Both the position numbers and the translations under genes were made by a program. From Helicobacter ailurogastricus (GTDB taxonomy: Bacteria; Campylobacterota; Campylobacteria; Campylobacterales; Helicobacteraceae), in contig NZ_CDMG01000006.1 in the NCBI RefSeq assembly GCF_001282945.1, positions 14,725 through 78,724 of the forward strand: a stretch of DNA of 64,000 nt. The letters run 5' to 3'. The notes below the pieces were generated by a model, which searched no databases, had not been told where the DNA came from, and saw nothing but the letters and a program-made list of their open reading frames with translations. Positions within the stretch are counted from its first letter, which is position 1, and each line of letters begins with the position of its first letter. Of this stretch, positions 46,262-55,132 are shown piece after piece.

Positions 46262-46819
46262 CTCCACTCTAGGCAAAGTGATGCCTTGTTGCCCTTGGTA
46301 TTTGCCTTGTTTGTCCTTATAGCTGGTGGCACAGACGCTATCACCCTGTAAAAACACCACTTGGGCGATCCCCTCATTGGCATAGACTTTTGCGGGTAGG
46401 GAAGTCGTGTTAGAAATCTCAATGGTGATGTGCCCCTCAAATTCGGGCTCAAAGGGGGTAACATTGACAATGATCCCACAGCGCGCATAGGTGCTTTTGC
46501 CTAGACAAATGGCAAGGACATCCTTAGGCATTTTAATGTACTCAATGCTGTGGGCTAGGGCAAAGGCATTTGGGGGGATGGTGATAAAATCTTGCGTGTA
46601 AATGGTTTCTACAAGAGCGGGGTTAAAGTCCTTGGGATCGACCACGCCCGTGTCCATGGATTTAAACAGCTTAAACTCTGTGCCGACTCGAATATCATAG
46701 CCATAGCTACTTAGGCCGTAACTAATTGTCCCCTTATTGATTTGTTTTTCACAAAAGGGGGCGATCATGGCGTGTTGTTCGCTCATCTCTTTGATCCAAG
46801 TGTCCGCTTTTAAGCCCAT
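46256..46819 (-). CDS. dcd: dCTP deaminase
   Basis: Converts dCTP to dUTP for thymidylate synthesis. The 187-residue trimeric-fold enzyme shows [40 protein letters not shown] with the catalytic Glu, and the C-terminal QGQQGITLP. The ATG at 46819 has GGAGG at good spacing; an upstream in-frame start adds four residues and has none. The gene stands alone beyond the accessory island, divergent from rlmN. Confidence 0.96.
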   Translation of the reverse strand: MGLKADTWIKEMSEQHAMIAPFCEKQINKGTISYGLSSYGYDIRVGTEFKLFKSMDTGVVDPKDFNPALVETIYTQDFITIPPNAFALAHSIEYIKMPKDVLAICLGKSTYARCGIIVNVTPFEPEFEGHITIEISNTTSLPAKVYANEGIAQVVFLQGDSVCATSYKDKQGKYQGQQGITLPRVEL

Positions 46820-46905
46820 AACAACCTCCAAAAGCCTCCATTATAGCACAGCCTTTTAAGCTTGTTTAAGCTTTGCCTTGTTAAGAATAGATAAAAAGGC
46901 TTTTA

Positions 46906-47994
46906 ATGCGCTCTCTCTATGACCTTTCTTTAAAAGACTTGCAAGATTACGCCCTCTCTCAGGGCTTTAAACCCTTTGTCGCCAAACAACTCTTTAGCTG
47001 GCTTTATCACCGCTACGCCACCTCAACCACTGGGATGCATAATTTATCCAAGGCGTTTCGGGCGTGTTTAGATAGGGATTTTTGCGTGCAAACTCTAAGC
47101 GTTGGGGCTAAAGAATGCAGCACGGATAAGAGCGAAAAGTATTTGTTTATCACGCCCGATCGCCATAGCTTTGAAAGCGTGTTTATGGTGATGAAACCCA
47201 CGCAATTAGACGCAGACGGGCAAATTGTGGCGCAAGAAAAGCTGACTTTTTGTTTGAGCTCACAAATTGGGTGCAAGGTGGGGTGTGTGTTTTGTGCCAC
47301 AGCTAGGGGGGGCTTTGTCAGGGATTTAAAGGCGGGAGAGATCGTGGAGCAAGTGGTAACACTCAAAAGAGAGCATAATCTAGAGCCCACAAAGGGCATC
47401 AATTTAGTCTTCATGGGCATGGGCGAGCCCTTGCATAATTTTAATGAAGTGGTCAAAGCGATTGGGATTTTAAGCGATCCACATGGGCTTAATATCTCCA
47501 CAAGGCGGATCACCATTTCCACAAGTGGGGTTGTGCCCGTGATCGACGCTTTGGGAGCTTTGGATTTGGGCGTGCAACTGGCGATCTCCCTGCACGCCGT
47601 GAATGACGCTCTGCGATCCAAACTCATGCCCATCAACAAAACCTACAACCTAGAAGCCTTGATCCAAGCGATTAAACGCTTCCCCATAGACACCCGTAAA
47701 AGGGTCATGTTTGAATATCTAGTGATTAAGGATTGCAACGATGGGCTAGAGCACGCTAAGGCGTTGTTAAGGCTTTTAAATGGGCTAAAGGCAAAGGTGA
47801 ATTTAATCCCCTACAACCCCAACCCGAGTTTAAAATTTGAGCGCCCCGACTTGGATAAGGTCGCACAATTTGCCGACTTTCTTAACCAAAAGGGCTTGCT
47901 CTGCACTTTACGCATTTCTAAGGGGCTAGACATCAGTGCGGCGTGCGGACAACTGCGCGAGAAGAAACAGGGGCTGGCTATTTCAGCTGTATGA
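46906..47994 (+). CDS. rlmN: RlmN, 23S rRNA/tRNA adenine-C2 methyltransferase
   Basis: Radical SAM enzyme that methylates A2503 of 23S rRNA and A37 of some tRNAs. The 362-residue product has the CKVGCVFCATA cluster motif (CxxxCxxC), GEPLHNF, and the second catalytic cysteine in ISAACGQL near the C-terminus. It ends tail to tail with the lipoprotein gene, overlapping by 17 bases. Confidence 0.96.
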   Translation: MRSLYDLSLKDLQDYALSQGFKPFVAKQLFSWLYHRYATSTTGMHNLSKAFRACLDRDFCVQTLSVGAKECSTDKSEKYLFITPDRHSFESVFMVMKPTQLDADGQIVAQEKLTFCLSSQIGCKVGCVFCATARGGFVRDLKAGEIVEQVVTLKREHNLEPTKGINLVFMGMGEPLHNFNEVVKAIGILSDPHGLNISTRRITISTSGVVPVIDALGALDLGVQLAISLHAVNDALRSKLMPINKTYNLEALIQAIKRFPIDTRKRVMFEYLVIKDCNDGLEHAKALLRLLNGLKAKVNLIPYNPNPSLKFERPDLDKVAQFADFLNQKGLLCTLRISKGLDISAACGQLREKKQGLAISAV

Positions 47995-48817
47995 AGTATT
48001 GGCAGCGGTAAAACTTTTCGCCAAGTTTGGGGTCTTCTAATAAGGCGTGGAGTTTGTCGCCATTGAGGGGCTTGGCGTGGGTGAAGTGGCGCAGCAAGTA
48101 GCGATCTTTGGGGCTGGTGATGTCGGGTTTTAAACGGGCAAAAAACGCGCTTTGCAAAATCCTTTGGTGGTCTATTTGGGTGTCGCAACCCACGATGATG
48201 TCGTGCAAGGCGACTTTGGCTTGGTTGATGGGCTCTATTTGGCTGTAATGCTGGCTTAACACCACAAAGTAGGCTTTTTGCATGCGTGCACACTGCTTGG
48301 TTTCGCTTGCCCTGATGATTAAATGCGCCCCTAGCTCGTTAAACAGGGCGTTTTTGGCGCAGTAGTTTAATAGGGTATGGTAGGACTCTTGAGTCTTTTT
48401 GGGCTCTTTGGCGTAGGCTTCTTGGGTGTTTTTGAGCTCATCCATCACCTGTGTGCGTTTGATCTCAATCCCATTTGGCATGGGTGTGCCTTGGATGTCT
48501 TGTGAGCTCAACCCCGCACTCTCTGTAACTGCAGGTTTTTTAGGCTCTTTCACCTTGCCCCCTAATTGCTTTTCCAGGTTTTCTTGCTCTTTTTGGGCTT
48601 GCTCCTCTGGGGTGTCTAGCATGACGGGGTCTAAACGGGTGTAATACACAGGCGGGCCATCGTCGTCATCGTCATCAAACAAGCCTTGGTGGGTTTGTTT
48701 TAAATTGTCTTCATTGTCGCTAGACAAGCCAGACATGGCAGGCATCATCATAAAGGGCATCATCCCCATACAGCCTAAGAATAAAGAGGCGAGCAAGCTA
48801 AAAAGTAGTGGGCGCAT
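47978..48817 (-). CDS. Predicted lipoprotein of unknown function
   Basis: A 279-residue protein with a lipoprotein signal: MRPLLFSLLASLFLGC, lipidated at Cys16. A Met-rich stretch (MGMMPFMMMPAMSG) and an acidic DDDDDDGPP run follow, then a Glu/Gln/Lys-rich helical part and a C-terminal domain with four scattered cysteines. It starts at the mreC stop (TAATG), so it is the last gene of clpX-mreB-mreC and may serve envelope growth, but the sequence gives no direct role. Confidence 0.8.
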   Translation of the reverse strand: MRPLLFSLLASLFLGCMGMMPFMMMPAMSGLSSDNEDNLKQTHQGLFDDDDDDGPPVYYTRLDPVMLDTPEEQAQKEQENLEKQLGGKVKEPKKPAVTESAGLSSQDIQGTPMPNGIEIKRTQVMDELKNTQEAYAKEPKKTQESYHTLLNYCAKNALFNELGAHLIIRASETKQCARMQKAYFVVLSQHYSQIEPINQAKVALHDIIVGCDTQIDHQRILQSAFFARLKPDITSPKDRYLLRHFTHAKPLNGDKLHALLEDPKLGEKFYRCQYFIQLK

Positions 48818-49677
48818 TAGGGGACAGCCACAACAATCGCTTCAAAGAGCATGTTTTGGGGGTGCTGGATTTTAAGCAGAGCTTTTTTATAGACATAGTG
48901 ATCTTGGACGCTGGCGATTGTACCAACATAGATATTGGGACTAAAAATGTGGTCTAGTCCGCTTGTAAAAACAGGATCACCTGCTTTTAGCGTGGCGTAG
49001 GCGGGTAAGAAATCCACATAAGTTTTAAAGTTTTCGTTGGTGACAAAGCCGTAATAAATTTGCCCCCCGCTTTTGACCACCACGCTGTAACTCATTTGCT
49101 TATCGCCGTGCAAGAGCCCCACAAAGCGTCCATTTTCTTGGATCACGGTGCCGAACACTTGGTTAAAGGCAACCATCCCCAAGATTTTATCCGGGGGGTA
49201 AGATTTTTTAATGTCTAAGAGCACCCGATAAGGGTTGTCCATAGACGCAAAGCCATAAATGCGCGTGAGGGTGAAGGTGGGGGCGGGTAAAAGGTGGGCA
49301 GGATCGATCAGCTGGGCATTGGGGGCGCAATCTTTGGGCGTGTAAGGGGGGGTTAGAGGCGAAGCGCGCAACGCCTCTTGGTCGATTTGCTCTAGCTTTT
49401 GCAAGTCATCCAGCTCTAGGGCTAGGGCTTGGTTGCGGGCGTTTAAGTTGGCGTAGGCGAGTTTTAAATTCTCATAGGCCTTTAGTTGTCTGCGGTCTTC
49501 TTCAAGCAGGCGAGCTTGGTTAAAGTGTTTTTGGTAGGCAAAAACTAAATTGTCCTTGGTGTTTAAGACAAAGATGCGGATTTTGTCGCTAATAAAACTG
49601 CTCGAGCCCTTGATGTTGAGCCAGTAAAGCACCCCAAAAATAGCAATCAAGACTAAAAGGGTGCGCCGGCTAATCAA
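48817..49677 (-). CDS. mreC: Rod shape-determining protein MreC
   Basis: Periplasmic scaffold of the elongasome that links MreB to wall synthesis. The 286-residue protein has one N-terminal membrane helix (TLLVLIAIFGVLYWLNI), a coiled coil (ARLLEEDRRQLKAYENLKLA, about 60-105), then the two beta-barrels with FGTVIQENGRFVGL and VFTSGLDHIFSPNIYVG. The start is a TTG four bases after mreB; the ribosome site is weak, so coupling to mreB is likely. No mreD is seen beside it. Confidence 0.92.
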   Translation of the reverse strand: MISRRTLLVLIAIFGVLYWLNIKGSSSFISDKIRIFVLNTKDNLVFAYQKHFNQARLLEEDRRQLKAYENLKLAYANLNARNQALALELDDLQKLEQIDQEALRASPLTPPYTPKDCAPNAQLIDPAHLLPAPTFTLTRIYGFASMDNPYRVLLDIKKSYPPDKILGMVAFNQVFGTVIQENGRFVGLLHGDKQMSYSVVVKSGGQIYYGFVTNENFKTYVDFLPAYATLKAGDPVFTSGLDHIFSPNIYVGTIASVQDHYVYKKALLKIQHPQNMLFEAIVVAVP

Positions 49678-49680
49678 AAA

Positions 49681-50718
49681 TTAAATGTCCCCCAGTGAGC
49701 TTAATAAATCTAAATCCTCAATCGCCTTGCTCGTGCCCCTTGCCACGGCAAGCAGGGGCTCTTCACCCACAAACACGGGGAGTTTAACGATGTTGCTTAG
49801 GTATTTGTCTAGCCCTCGAATGAGCGCGCCCCCGCCGGTCAGCACCACGCCATTTTCCACTAAATCCCGCGCTAAGTCGGGCTTGACCTCTTCGAGCACA
49901 GATTTTAAGGCGTTGCTGATTTCTCTAATTTGCTCTTTAATGGCTTCGCGCACATCCTCGCTGTTAAGCTCAATGGTGTTTAAAATCCCACTCACCTGAT
50001 CGCGCCCGCTCACCTCCATCGTCAAGGGGGGGTTTAGCTCAATGGCAGAACCAATCGCAATTTTAATTTCCTCGCCCGTGCGCTCGCCAATTTGTAGGTT
50101 ATAGGTCTTGCGGACATAATCCACGATGCTCGCGTCTAGTTTATTGCCCGCCACGCGGATGCTCTTACTCACCACAAGCCCGCCAAGGCTGATCACGCCA
50201 ATTTCAGTCGTGCCCCCGCCAATATCCACAATCAAACTGCCCTGTGGGTCTTTCACGGGTAGTCCCGCCCCAATGGCTGCTGCCATGGGCTCTTCGATCA
50301 AAAAAACCTCTCTAGCCCCCGCGCTCATCGCACTCTCTTTCACCGCCTTGCGCTCCACGCTGGTTAAGCCATAGGGCACGCAAACCATGATGCGTGGGCG
50401 GATCAAGGACTTGCGTTTGTGCGCCTTTTCAATGAAGTAGCGGATCATTTTTTCCGTGATGTTAAAATCCGCAATCACGCCATCTTTCATGGGGCGGATG
50501 GCCTGCACTCCCGCTGGGGTCTTGCCGATCATCTCTTTAGCCTCTGTGCCTACGGCTAGGATTTCCTCCATGCGATCGTATTTGTTGAGCTTGACTGCCA
50601 CAATGGAGGGCTCGTTGATGATGATGCCCTGCCCTTTGACAGACACCACCGTGTTAGCCGTGCCTAAGTCAATGGCAACATCGTGGGAGAACACGCCGAT
50701 TAATTTATCTAAGATCAT
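49681..50718 (-). CDS. mreB: Rod shape-determining protein MreB
   Basis: Bacterial actin that directs peptidoglycan insertion. The 345-residue protein starts DVAIDLGTANTVVSVKGQG and has the phosphate-2 motif VDIGGGTTEI and the late ENGVVLTGGGALIRG. The amino-acid sequence is strongly conserved. It follows clpX after 19 bases and precedes mreC. Confidence 0.97.
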   Translation of the reverse strand: MILDKLIGVFSHDVAIDLGTANTVVSVKGQGIIINEPSIVAVKLNKYDRMEEILAVGTEAKEMIGKTPAGVQAIRPMKDGVIADFNITEKMIRYFIEKAHKRKSLIRPRIMVCVPYGLTSVERKAVKESAMSAGAREVFLIEEPMAAAIGAGLPVKDPQGSLIVDIGGGTTEIGVISLGGLVVSKSIRVAGNKLDASIVDYVRKTYNLQIGERTGEEIKIAIGSAIELNPPLTMEVSGRDQVSGILNTIELNSEDVREAIKEQIREISNALKSVLEEVKPDLARDLVENGVVLTGGGALIRGLDKYLSNIVKLPVFVGEEPLLAVARGTSKAIEDLDLLSSLGDI

Positions 50719-50737
50719 GGGACTCTTTCATGTGGAT

Positions 50738-52036
50738 TTAAGAAGGCATTAAAAGGGGTTTGTTTTTTTTGATATAAAGGGGTTTTTCATGTTTTGCCAC
50801 GCACTCTTTGGTGATGATGACTTGGTAATCTCTTAGGGCGGGCAAGTCAAACATCACATCTAGGCTAAAGCTCTCGATGATCGCCCTTAAGCCCCGCGCG
50901 CCCACTTTGCGCTTGATCGCCAAATCAGCGATCGCCTCGATCGCCTCGTCCTCAAAGACCAACTCCACGCCATCCATTTTAAAGAGCTCTTGGTACTGCT
51001 TGGTTAAAGCGTTTTTGGGCTTTTGCAAGATGTCGATCATCGCCTCTTTAGAAATGGGCTTTAAAGTAGAGATCACCGGCAAACGCCCGATGAGCTCGGG
51101 GATCAGGCCATAAGAGATCAAGTCTTCAGGCTCGACTAAATGCAAAATATTTTCTAGTTGTTCTTTAGTCTTTTTCTCATTGCCAAAGCCTAGCACGTTG
51201 CTATGAATCCGGCGTTTAATGATGTCAATGATCCCATCAAAAGCCCCGCCACAGATGAATAAAATATTCGTGGTGTCGATCTGCACAAAGTTTTCATTAG
51301 GGTGTTTGCGCCCGCCTTTGGGGCTCACATTCACCACGCTCCCCTCAATGATTTTCAAGAGCGCTTGTTGTACGCCCTCGCCCGAGACATCGCGTGTGAT
51401 GGAGCGGTTTTCTGAAAGCCGCGCGATTTTATCGATCTCATCGATGAAGACAATCCCCCTTTGCGCCCTAGCAACATCGCCATCGCTAGCCTGCAGCAAG
51501 CGGGTTAGGATATTTTCCACATCCTCGCCCACATACCCTGCCTCTGTTAAACTCGTGGCATCGCTGATGGCAATGGGGACATTTAAAAAGCGCGCCAAAG
51601 TTTGCGCCATTAAAGTTTTACCGCTGCCCGTGGGGCCGACTAATAAGATATTGGATTTAGAAATCTCCACCTCTTGGCCCAAAGAATCGCGGTTTTCTTG
51701 GTAGTTTAGGCGTTTGTAGTGATTATAGACCGCCACGCTTAAAACCCTTTTGGCTTCCTCTTGGCCCACGACATACTGATCGAGCGCTTCTTTTAAGAGT
51801 TTGGGCGAAGTTAGGGGCGTGGGGGCTGGGCTTAAATGGGCTTCTTCGGGCGTGGGCCGTGGCACATTTAAAAGAGCCCCGGGCAACTTGGCGTGGAGTT
51901 CTTGATACATCACCTCCACGCAATATTCGCAAATGTGTATGTCTTTGCCGGATTTTTTAGATGAAAACACCAAACGGCGGTGGTGGGGCAAGGTGTTTTC
52001 GGGTTTGCTGCAAAAACTACAATAACGGGTGTTCAC
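50738..52036 (-). CDS. clpX: ClpX, ATPase subunit of the ClpXP protease
   Basis: AAA+ unfoldase that feeds ClpP. The 432-residue protein begins with the C4 zinc finger (CSFCSKPE and CEYC), then the AAA domain with [32 protein letters not shown] and the late [10 protein letters not shown]. The GTG start has AGGAGG before it and overlaps the lpxA stop by four bases. clpP is not in the window. Confidence 0.97.
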   Translation of the reverse strand: MNTRYCSFCSKPENTLPHHRRLVFSSKKSGKDIHICEYCVEVMYQELHAKLPGALLNVPRPTPEEAHLSPAPTPLTSPKLLKEALDQYVVGQEEAKRVLSVAVYNHYKRLNYQENRDSLGQEVEISKSNILLVGPTGSGKTLMAQTLARFLNVPIAISDATSLTEAGYVGEDVENILTRLLQASDGDVARAQRGIVFIDEIDKIARLSENRSITRDVSGEGVQQALLKIIEGSVVNVSPKGGRKHPNENFVQIDTTNILFICGGAFDGIIDIIKRRIHSNVLGFGNEKKTKEQLENILHLVEPEDLISYGLIPELIGRLPVISTLKPISKEAMIDILQKPKNALTKQYQELFKMDGVELVFEDEAIEAIADLAIKRKVGARGLRAIIESFSLDVMFDLPALRDYQVIITKECVAKHEKPLYIKKNKPLLMPS

Positions 52037-52836
52037 ACTTCCTCCTGATCTTTAAAATACCCCGCCTTAATGGCGATGCCCCGCTCGGTTTCTAGCACAA
52101 ACTCGCAAATCTCCTTAGCGTGGGGGTTGTTGGGGTATTCCTCTAAAATCCTTTGGGCGTTGTCCCTAATAGTCGTGGTCTCTAGATCAAAGAGCTTTTT
52201 ATAAAGCCCGTTGATAAAATCGATCTCTGCACTTTGCAAGAGCTTGCGCATGCGATGCCTGTTAAGCCCTCTAATAAACGCCCGATTGCCCTCCACATTG
52301 CAATAAGGGGGGACATCTTTACCTAAAGCGCTTGCCCCCGCGACCATGCAACCCTTGGCGATGCGGGTGAATTGGTGGATGGCCGTGAGCCCGCCTATAT
52401 TGACATAATCAGCGATCTCAATGTGTCCGGCCAAAGTCACGCCGTTGGCCAAAATACAATGGTTGCCTATTTTGCAATCGTGCGCCACATGCACATACGC
52501 CATCAAGAGATTGTCGTTGCCAATGAGTGTTTTATGCCCCCCGCCTTTGGTGCCCGGGTTGATCATACAATGTTCGCGGATCAAATTGCGCTCCCCCACG
52601 ATCAAATAAGACTCCTCGCCCTCGTATTTCAAGTCTTGGGGGATGGTGCCTAGCACCGCGTAGGGGAAAATAGTGCTGTCTTTGCCGATCGTGGTGTGTC
52701 CTAGTAGCGTGACATTGTTATAAAGTTTCACCCCCGCCTCTAAGACCACATTGGGCCCAATCACGCAAAAATGCCCGACCTCAACGCTAGGATCGATCTT
52801 GGCCCCGGCTTCTATGATGGCGGTGGGGGCGATCAT
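52033..52836 (-). CDS. lpxA: LpxA, UDP-GlcNAc acyltransferase
   Basis: First step of lipid A synthesis: transfer of a hydroxyacyl chain to UDP-GlcNAc. The 267-residue left-handed beta-helix protein shows hexapeptide repeats ([20 protein letters not shown]), the catalytic histidine region [13 protein letters not shown] and [15 protein letters not shown]. It lies between fabZ and clpX with four-base overlaps on both sides, the usual Helicobacter order. Confidence 0.96.
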   Translation of the reverse strand: MIAPTAIIEAGAKIDPSVEVGHFCVIGPNVVLEAGVKLYNNVTLLGHTTIGKDSTIFPYAVLGTIPQDLKYEGEESYLIVGERNLIREHCMINPGTKGGGHKTLIGNDNLLMAYVHVAHDCKIGNHCILANGVTLAGHIEIADYVNIGGLTAIHQFTRIAKGCMVAGASALGKDVPPYCNVEGNRAFIRGLNRHRMRKLLQSAEIDFINGLYKKLFDLETTTIRDNAQRILEEYPNNPHAKEICEFVLETERGIAIKAGYFKDQEEV

Positions 52837-53318
52837 TTCTGGTCCTTGCGATCCACAATCATCGCCTTGAGCTCGGCTTCAGCCACGACTTTATCGCCCA
52901 CTTTAGCCACGCCCCCCACTTGCCAAATCATGCCCTTGTGCTTTTGTTCGCTCAAGTGGTAATGGAGTTGATCGCCCGGGATCACGGGGTTTCTAAACTT
53001 CACCCGATCGATCGTCATGAAATACACGATTTTAGTCGCCGCTATCTCTGGATCTGCCCCAAACAAACTCACAAAAGCGAGCAACCCCCCCGCTTGCGCC
53101 ATGCCCTCCACGATCAACACTCCCGGGTAAATGGGTTTGCCCGGGAAGTGCCCCGTAAAAACCTCTTCATTGTAGGTGATGTTTTTATACGCATGTACCT
53201 CTTTATAAGGCTCCAAGCGCAACACCCGATCCACTAATAAAAAGGGGTAGCGGTGGGGCAAAATTGCGCTGATCATGTGGATGTCTAAATCCAAATACAA
53301 TCCTTCTTGCTCAGACAT
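52833..53318 (-). CDS. fabZ: FabZ, 3-hydroxyacyl-ACP dehydratase
   Basis: Dehydrates beta-hydroxyacyl-ACP in fatty acid synthesis. The 161-residue hot-dog protein has ILPHRYPFLLVDRV with the catalytic His, FTGHFPGKPIYPGVLIVEGMAQAGG with the catalytic Glu, and KFRNPVIPGDQL. It heads fabZ-lpxA-clpX-mreB-mreC. The ATG lies 16 bases after the A+T-rich upstream region. Confidence 0.96.
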   Translation of the reverse strand: MSEQEGLYLDLDIHMISAILPHRYPFLLVDRVLRLEPYKEVHAYKNITYNEEVFTGHFPGKPIYPGVLIVEGMAQAGGLLAFVSLFGADPEIAATKIVYFMTIDRVKFRNPVIPGDQLHYHLSEQKHKGMIWQVGGVAKVGDKVVAEAELKAMIVDRKDQK

Positions 53319-53396
53319 TTCTAACCTCTAATTTTATTGAAACCCCCACCCATAATAAAAAAGCGCCATTTTAACACGCCTAAGTTTAAAGCTGTA

Positions 53397-53939
53397 TTAG
53401 CGCATTTTGGGGTACTTAAATTCCACCCGCCCCATGCCTAAGATGTGCCCACGCATTCCATCGTGCAAATCCCCTAAAAAGAAAGGTTTTTTTAGGTCTA
53501 AATGCGCCACATCTAAGGCATAGACTTGGATCAAATAGTGGTGATCGGCATTGGGGGGCATGGGCCCTATGTAGGTGCTGTTTTCGATATTGGATTTTTC
53601 TTGTTGCTCTGGGCTTAAATTGGAGCGTAAGTAGCCCTCTGTCATTGAATTGACCCCCTGCGCGATCTCTTGATTCTCTAGCGAAGCGTTTTCTTTAAGC
53701 TCTGTGCCCTTGATATTGCCCACCACCCAGTGGATGAAAGTTTTACCGCAAACCCTTGCAGCATCGTGGTCGATGATCTCTAAGGCATAGCTCTTGGCTC
53801 CGCTCACTGCCTCCCAAGAAATCTCGGGTGAAAGTTTGGGCAGCCCGTGCGTTAAAAACTCTTTAGAGGCGTTGCCCCCAAATTTTAAATCTAAAAACCC
53901 TTGTGAGTCCGTATGGATAAAAACCTTAAAAAATTGCAT
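53397..53939 (-). CDS. YbhB/YbcL (PEBP) family protein
   Basis: A 180-residue phosphatidylethanolamine-binding-protein fold: LEIIDHDAARVCGKTFIHWV, then YIGPMPPNADHHYLIQVYAL. I placed the start at the ATG at 53939, which has GGGAG at ideal distance and matches the H. pylori homologue as I remember it. The frame is open to 54020 and would add a signal-like MWHKCLKAVWLSCLFFTLTQ within the end of fqrB; that alternative would export the protein. The ligand is not known; family members bind small molecules or kinases. Confidence 0.87.
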   Translation of the reverse strand: MQFFKVFIHTDSQGFLDLKFGGNASKEFLTHGLPKLSPEISWEAVSGAKSYALEIIDHDAARVCGKTFIHWVVGNIKGTELKENASLENQEIAQGVNSMTEGYLRSNLSPEQQEKSNIENSTYIGPMPPNADHHYLIQVYALDVAHLDLKKPFFLGDLHDGMRGHILGMGRVEFKYPKMR

Positions 53940-53973
53940 TTCAACTCCCTGTGTTAAAGTGAAGAATAGACAA

Positions 53974-54933
53974 CTAAGCCAAACGGCTTTTAAGCACTTG
54001 TGCCACATCAAAGCCCCCATTTAGGCCAATGCCAATGCTTGCCCCCGACTTGTAGAGGATGTCTCCCACGATGAAAAGGTTTTTAATATCGCTCTCTTGT
54101 TCTTGGCTCACCACCGGTAGGTTATTCTCTAACTGGACTTGGCATCTTTTTAAGAAGTCTAAGGGGGTCGCCCCGCCTATGGCGTATAAAACCCTGTCAT
54201 AAACTTCGCAACTTTCATCGGCAAAATTCACTTGAATGCGCCCCTCTAAGCTTTCTAAGCCCAAAATATCCACCCCTAACTTGCTCTTTAAATTGCGTGA
54301 AAACGCCTCTTCAAGGGCTTTTAAATTCTCTTCATTGACGCGGCTAAAGGTGCTTTGGCGGTAGTTTAAAGTCGTGGTGTTTGTGGAGGCTAGAGCAATG
54401 GCGTACTCCACTGCTGAATTGCCCCCGCCCACAACCAAAACCTCCTCTTTTTCTTTGCAGTCGTTGATCGTATAAACCACTTGGCGCATGATTTCTACGG
54501 GGATGGGGTAGCTTGGGCGGTTGGGCTGGCCCATTTTGCCAATGGCGATCACCACAGAGCGCGCCTTAAAAACCTCATTAGACGAGCTAGCAGCCTCAAA
54601 GACCTCTCCCTTTTTTACCACGCTCTCAATATTTGTTTTGTAGCGCACGGGGGTTTTGTGCGCAGCTAGGGCTTTTTCAAAGACCTCTAGGGCCCCCTCT
54701 TTGTCGGTGTCGCTAAAGGGGATATGCCCCTTAATATCCACGACCTGTTTGCGGTAATCCTTATCCACCCGTTTATGCGCCTTGTAATATTTGCGCAACA
54801 TCCCACAGCATGCCTCTTCTTTTTCACACAGCAAGACTTTAGAAATCCCATTGATTTGGCACTCAATGGCCGCGGCAACCCCGCTAGGCCCCGCCCCCAC
54901 CACCAAAACATCAAACACTTCACCCATGCGCAT
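53974..54933 (-). CDS. fqrB: FqrB, NADPH:flavodoxin (quinone) reductase
   Basis: Thioredoxin-reductase-like flavoenzyme; in H. pylori it moves electrons between flavodoxin and NADPH. The 319-residue product has two Rossmann motifs (VLVVGAGPSGVAAAIE and VLVVGGGNSAVEYAIA), FIVGDILYKSGASIG near the end, and lacks the redox CxxC of true thioredoxin reductases, so it should not reduce thioredoxin. It overlaps ccoS by 14 bases, the HP1164-HP1163 pair. Confidence 0.9.
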   Translation of the reverse strand: MRMGEVFDVLVVGAGPSGVAAAIECQINGISKVLLCEKEEACCGMLRKYYKAHKRVDKDYRKQVVDIKGHIPFSDTDKEGALEVFEKALAAHKTPVRYKTNIESVVKKGEVFEAASSSNEVFKARSVVIAIGKMGQPNRPSYPIPVEIMRQVVYTINDCKEKEEVLVVGGGNSAVEYAIALASTNTTTLNYRQSTFSRVNEENLKALEEAFSRNLKSKLGVDILGLESLEGRIQVNFADESCEVYDRVLYAIGGATPLDFLKRCQVQLENNLPVVSQEQESDIKNLFIVGDILYKSGASIGIGLNGGFDVAQVLKSRLA

Positions 54934-55132
54934 CCTTTCTCTTAAATTTTTGCGCCTCCTCCTCTTGTTTGGCGATGGCTAAATCCTGCGGGCTGTCATA
55001 GAGCAAGCACTCGAGCATTTTTTTCTCATCGTTAAATTGCTTGCCCTTCAAGCCCCATAAAAAGATGAGCAACCCCACAAGCCCCAGCACCAAAGAAACA
55101 AAGAGCATTAAAAAAAGGGTGTTTGTGTGCAT
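54920..55132 (-). CDS. ccoS: CcoS, cbb3 oxidase maturation protein
   Basis: A 70-residue membrane protein with one helix (LFLMLFVSLVLGLVGLLIFLWGLK) followed by QFNDEKKMLECLLYD, the CcoS/FixS pattern in which the acidic tail faces the cytoplasm. It is thought to help insert haem and copper into cbb3 cytochrome oxidase. It overlaps fqrB at its end, and its start overlaps the alaS stop by one base. Confidence 0.85.
   Translation of the reverse strand: MHTNTLFLMLFVSLVLGLVGLLIFLWGLKGKQFNDEKKMLECLLYDSPQDLAIAKQEEEAQKFKRKDAHG

Noticed and set aside
53940-54020. Signal-peptide-like N-terminal extension of the PEBP gene
   Set aside because: It lies inside fqrB, and a strong ribosome site stands before the later ATG at 53939; kept only as an alternative.
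54687-54923. Alternative minus-strand frame inside fqrB
   Set aside because: Out of frame with a clear flavoenzyme and without a start signal.
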